Source of the DNA: Protopterus annectens
Lineage: Eukaryota > Chordata > Ceratodontiformes > Protopteridae
NCBI RefSeq assembly: GCF_019279795.1
Contig: NC_056730.1
Location: 613,429,890 to 613,493,889, forward strand
DNA length: 64,000 nt
Direction of reading: 5' to 3'
The notes under the pieces are model-generated. The model was not told the DNA's origin and made no database searches. It worked only from the letters and a program-made list of their open reading frames with translations. The translations under genes were made by a program, and so were the position numbers. Positions 58,803 through 64,000 of the stretch are shown in pieces (within the stretch, counting starts at the first letter, position 1; each line of letters opens with the position of its first letter).

Positions 58803-60360
58803 TCATACAGAACCTGGTTTGTCTGGAAAGGGAGGCTTCTGAAACCCTAAAAACTGAGTAGCCTTAGCAGGAGGAGTCCATTTGCCACTCTTCTTGCCTT
58901 TAGTAGAAGGGTGGGAATGTTTGCGAACAAAGGCAGGGTTAGCAGGATAGTTACTCTGAAATTTAGGCACAGGAGACACAAAAACGTGTTTAAGCTCCTT
59001 TATCCTGAAGGGACTTAAACAAACCAGTAGTAGCTTACCCAAACAAAAGTTTAGAATCCAGGGGAGCATTCATCAACTTAGCTTTAATAGCAATCAGGTA
59101 TAGGCTGGAGCCTAAGTCAAGAATATCTCCTCATAACTGAGCCAAAAAACAGCTGCCCTAGAACAGGCATCTGCAGCAACATAACTACATCTATTAGAAT
59201 GATGAATGACTTGAGAGGAAGTCCCTAGCAAGGCAAGAACAGAAGTTTTACCCTCAGACTCAGGAAAATCAGAAATAAATTGACAGGCCAGAGAAAGAAG
59301 AGCCAACACATATCTAGACATATGGATCTTATAATTAATAGCCCTAAAACCTAGAGTAGCAGAAGTGTAACCCTTCTTACCCAGCATTCCACAGTTCTTC
59401 TGTCTTTGTCAAAAGGCAATAACTTGGGTGAAGGAAGCAATTGAGATGGCTTATCAGTGGCTACAGAGACAACATAAGGGTCAGCAGCAGGAGATTTATG
59501 CAAAAAGAAACAATCTTCAGGTACCCTATAAAACCTATCAGGCTTCTTGGGAGCAGAGGGTAAAGAATGTGGAGCATGAGAGGCATTGGAAAAAAACATC
59601 CAGCAAAGCAGCCAAAACAGGACGAACAGCTGCAGGTTTAGGAGACTCCAGTTGTAGCAACTCATAGTACCTCCTATGGATATCAGGGACCTGAGCCCAG
59701 TCCCACTTAAAAAAAGATCCATCATCCTAGAGAGTGTATCCTTAAACAAAAGGAGCATCAGGACTAATAGATTCCTCCTCCTCTGACCCATAGTCTTCAG
59801 AAGAGGGAATTCGAGTAGAATAATTCAGGGATTCATCCTCAGAATCTGACTCAGTCTCAGAAGGATCCTGTTCTCTATGCCTTTTAAGGGGAGCAGAGGA
59901 CCAAGGATAAACAGGAACTATAACACCTTGAGGAGGCTTTAAAGACATTAAAGCAGAAAATAGCCCATGAGTGAAAGTCTGTCATTCACTTTGAGGATCC
60001 CTAGGAGTGGAAGTAACATGTTTAAGGTTTTATTTATTTTTTAAGGGAATGTCCCCTCCAAAAAACTGAGAAGACTCAGACTCAGGACAGCAGTCAAGAA
60101 CAGTTGTAGGAACTTCTTCTCCAACTAAAATCTGAGGAACTCCCCTAAGCCATTCAGAAAAAATCAACAGTGGTTAGACAGACACCTGCAAAGCCTCATC
60201 GGACGTGCTGCCAGTTGGAACCTCACCGGTCTTCAACACGGTCATGGTAGAGGAATCCAACAGCACAGCATGGTGAGCCTTTGGATTTGTAATTACCTCA
60301 GGAGAAACACCTGGCAGAGGCTGGACAGCAGAAGGTTCCGGTTGCACCATTTTCACCTTC
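58803..60360 (-). pseudogene. Gag-like region of DIRS element C (fossil)
   Basis: PKKPDRFYRVPEDCFFLHKS near 59490-59550 and a Ser/Asp/Glu-rich stretch (EDYGSEEEESISPDAPF) near 59750-59800 match the Gag order of A and B. Further upstream, DHTSCSVCQAF near 60510 resembles the N-terminal Cys/His cluster. Confidence 0.68.
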
Positions 60361-60654
60361 TTCTTCCCTAATCACTGACCCACAGGGTGGCAGATTCCAT
60401 CCATTGTATCTTTAGCAAGAAGCTTAAGATGCTGCTTCTCAAGATACAAGGAAAGGGAAGAAAGTCTACTGGGAAGGGTGTTTGGTACAAACGCCTGACA
60501 AACTGAACAAGATGTATGGTCAGGAGAAGCTCCTAAATAAAAAAAGACAATTATAGCGGTGGTTTTTATGGGGACTCTGTCTCCCACACTGGCATTTACT
60601 CTTCCTGGATGACATTAAATGCAAGCAGCACAAAAAAAAAACAAGAAAAAACTA

Positions 60655-60681
60655 AAAAAAAAAAAAAAAAAAAAAAAAAAA
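60655..60681. repeat. Poly(A) run inside DIRS element C
   Basis: About 27 A on the plus strand, near the right end of the element. Confidence 0.95.
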
Positions 60682-60835
60682 CAATGGGGCACTTATCTTC
60701 ACAGCAAACAGGCATAGGTAATCATTGGAGAATGAAAATGCATTCAACTGGCAAATCAGATGTAGGTAATCAGACTGACAGTGAAAAAAACACATTTGGA
60801 CTGGTGACAAAGAAGTTCTGCTTATGGTAAGCCTA

Positions 60836-60998
60836 AATGTCACCTTTATAACCTATGGTATGCAAGGAGTGTTTGAGTGACACTCAGGTGTAACTTTTAA
60901 ATGCAACAGGAAGTCTTTGGTATGCTGGCCGGATGATGGGCTTCCATGGCAGGGAATACCAAAGGTTGAGAATACCGCAGCAGTGAATGTAGGGACAT
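60836..60998 (-). repeat. Right terminal inverted repeat of DIRS element C
   Basis: Reverse complement of the left repeat (TGCAACAGGAAGTCTTTGGT), ending GTAGGGACAT. Confidence 0.8.
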
Positions 60999-61189
60999 TT
61001 TGCTTAATTTATATGGCAGCAACATTTACACATGTATTGCAATTATCTAAAATGTTTTGGGCTTAGAAGTCTAGATTTTTCATGAAGTGACTTTTGTTCA
61101 TACTTCTCAACCTCTTATACAAGAAATCTGGACAAAGCCTAAAATAATGGGGGGAGGAAAAAGGCTCACAAATAGGGACAGATTTCAGA

Positions 61190-61410
61190 TATTGTTCTTA
61201 TAAACTTAGAAAGTTGCTAGAATAACAGGATTTGTGTTAATATATATTTTTATGAATGGTATAAAGTCTTAAAATCAAATGTGTGTCATTATTTAGTGAC
61301 TTAAATCCTAAGCAATTTGCCAGAAACCACAAATTTTATGAGGAACAGACCAAAAATATGAGGCAAAAATCTGGACATTCTGCAAAAGTCCAGACAAATA
61401 AGAGGTATAC
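61190..61410 (+). repeat. Unrecognised dispersed repeat, copy 3
   Basis: AAAGTTGCTAGAATAACAGG, TTTTATGAGGAACAGACC, AAAAATCTGGACATTCTGC. It shares the order of blocks with the copies at 38100 and 40295. A CTCAACCTCTTATACAAG stretch near 61108 may be part of it too. Confidence 0.65.
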
Positions 61411-61587
61411 TTCTGCTGAAACTATATGATACAGAAGAAATGACTTGTACTGTAAACTATAATCCAAAGTACAGAACCAAGAAAGGCTGATGTGTAATGA
61501 GCACCCCTCTTTTGTCATACCATAACATATTCTGCATAACATCTCCAAAACTTCCCCTTTAACATACATACACAAACCAATGGGTCT

Positions 61588-61958
61588 ACTAATAATCAAA
61601 AGACCACTTTCCCAAAACTCAATTTACTGAGATTACAACACCGAACTGTGAATACATCGGTCACAGTACCAAATTTTTTAACAGGGAACATATGCACTTG
61701 GCCAACATTCAAAGCAGAAACACACTGCAGTATGTCAAACCTGACTAGGTGGATGGCTAAGCCCCCACACACCCCTAACTAAATATACCAACTCCAGAAT
61801 TACACTACAGTAGAGAAAAGGGCAAATTTTCCCAAGTTGGCCAAGGGTATATGTTCCCTGTTAGAAAATTTGGTAGTGTAAACATTTGGTGCATCAACGT
61901 TCGGTGTTATCATCTTGGTAAATTCAGTTTTGAGTAAGTAGTCTTTTGATGATTAGAA
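61588..61958. mobile_element. Foldback element with ~110-base inverted repeats
   Basis: The left arm (about 61590-61708) and right arm (about 61838-61955) are reverse complements with scattered differences: AATCAAAAGAC versus GTCTTTTGATGATT, CAACACCGAAC versus GTTCGGTGTT, AACAGGGAACATATGCAC versus GGTATATGTTCCCTGTT. The core holds GCCCCCACACACCCC and ATATACCAACTCCAG. No transposase. Confidence 0.85.
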
Positions 61959-62085
61959 GTAGACCCATATGGGTGTACTTTACATGATTGAAAACTCAAA
62001 ATACTGAATTTTATTTGACTGAGACCACAATACTTAATTTTCAAAATACTGAAAACTCATTTGACTGAGTCTCATTATACTGAAA

Positions 62086-62570
62086 GCTTACAATGCTGAA
62101 TTTCAAAATAGTGAATTTTAACCATAGACATGGTGTGTTTCCCTTCACTTGTGACTTGCTTGTGATAAAAAAATTACTGTAACTTAAAGTGCCGACTGTC
62201 AGAATACTGATAGTAGCATGTAAAGTAGTGTTGTAGTGTTTCTAAATGGGGGTATGTCTCTTTACATTTTATAGGAAGTATCTAAAGTAATATGGCAGAC
62301 ATTTCATGTGCTCCCAGCAGTAGTGGCAGTATGTATATTACTGTAAGGGAAGTAAAAGGTATATGCCCATTTCCCCAATGTAGTGCAATCCTGGAGTTAG
62401 TATATATAGTTATGGGGGGTGTGGGGGGGGCATAGTCCTCCACCTAGTTTGTTTTATATCATCTGGTTTCTGTTAAGAGGGTAAGTAAGTTTTACATTTT
62501 GGAAAAAGTTAGTAGGTGTTGTAAGTGTGCATGTCTATGGATTAAAATTCAGTATTTTGAAATTCAGTGT

Positions 62571-62572
<2 letters not shown>
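62086..62572. mobile_element. Second, related foldback element
   Basis: Arms at 62086-62130 and 62526-62568 (CTGAATTTCAAAATA.TGAA with its reverse complement, plus CCATAGACATG). The core at 62375-62450 is the reverse complement of the core of 61588-61958 (CTGGAGTTAGTATATATAG, GGGGGGTGTGGGGGGGCATA), so the two are relatives in opposite core orientation. Confidence 0.8.

Positions 62573-62640
<68 letters not shown>
62573..62640. repeat. (TA)n microsatellite
   Basis: TA array of about 65 bases that directly abuts the foldback element. Confidence 0.97.
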
Positions 62641-62641
<1 letters not shown>

Positions 62642-62875
62642 AACTGAATATCGTTCTATCTGAATTTATATCATATCTTCAGATAGATAGATATAAAATA
62701 CATTCCTGAGGTTGAATGTTTATTTTACTGAATACTGATCGGGGAAAAAGCTAGCATCTGTTATTGAAAATCAGCCGATTGCACATCCTGTTTTTTTTTT
62801 TGTTTCAGTGAGATTGCAGAACAGTATGGAAGAGAATTTACTATTCTCTCCACAGAAGTGTAAGCTCATACATTT

Positions 62876-64000
<1,125 letters not shown>

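Larger units (their letters stand above)
55469..60998 (-). mobile_element. DIRS-1-type retrotransposon, element C (fossil, both ends present)
   Basis: About 5.5 kb on the minus strand: right terminal repeat (about 60836-60998), Gag-like region (about 58803-60360), RT region (about 57686-58684), RNase H region (about 57365-57690), recombinase region (about 55937-56916), internal complementary region (55781-55875), left terminal repeat (55469-55680). The left edge is AGTACAG and the right edge GGACAT, as in A and B. It is the most diverged of the three in sequence and has many breaks (more than ten), so it is the oldest. An A run of about 27 bases lies near its right end. Confidence 0.87.

Overview
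The window looks like non-coding DNA from a large, repeat-rich vertebrate genome. Its mixture is several subfamilies of DIRS-1-type tyrosine-recombinase retrotransposons, L2-like and CR1-like LINEs, Penelope-like elements (PLEs), a trace of L1/Tx1, a tRNA-headed SINE, foldback elements and long dinucleotide arrays. That mixture is typical of amphibians. I would guess a caecilian first; a salamander or lungfish remains possible. This is inference from repeat content alone. There is no bacterial-style gene layout, no CRISPR array and no rRNA operon.

One host gene can be supported, on the minus strand. Positions 54439-54586 encode the end of an immunoglobulin domain closely resembling KAZALD1 (Kazal-type inhibitor domain protein, IGFBP-related family). 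Positions 15149-15252 encode a short acidic C-terminus with a stop. Both have proper splice sites and their phases fit (the exon ends in phase 1, the next supplies two bases). If they are one gene, 15253-54438 is a single intron of about 39.2 kb, and nearly everything described there is intronic.

Layout. 1-5945: 5' part of an L2-like LINE, a CR1 fragment, a DIRS fragment and two opposed PLE fragments. 6164-11773: DIRS element A. 12778-12971: a long palindrome built from two PLE tails that carry hammerhead-ribozyme-like cores. 15149-15252: last host exon. 15580-19970: an L1/Tx1 3' end split by a fairly young L2-like LINE. 20125-26060: a young CR1 next to an old CR1 that is split by a foldback element and CA-bearing tandem units. 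26112-26762: an L2 tail and a SINE. 29230-32450 and 33674-35943: two PLEs, the second between about 198-bp direct repeats. 36143-44640: old repeats, including two copies of an unrecognised dispersed family and a CR1 with an inverted 5' end. 45291-50823: DIRS element B. 51343-53886: old LINE tails. 54439-54586: host Ig exon. 55469-60998: DIRS element C. 61588-62572: two related foldback elements. The last kilobase and a half is mostly dinucleotide repeat.

All three complete-ended DIRS copies lie on the minus strand, belong to clearly different subfamilies, and keep both terminal repeats and the internal complementary region. They and the old retroelements are treated as fossils. I could run no searches or alignments, so element edges are mostly good to about ten to fifty bases.
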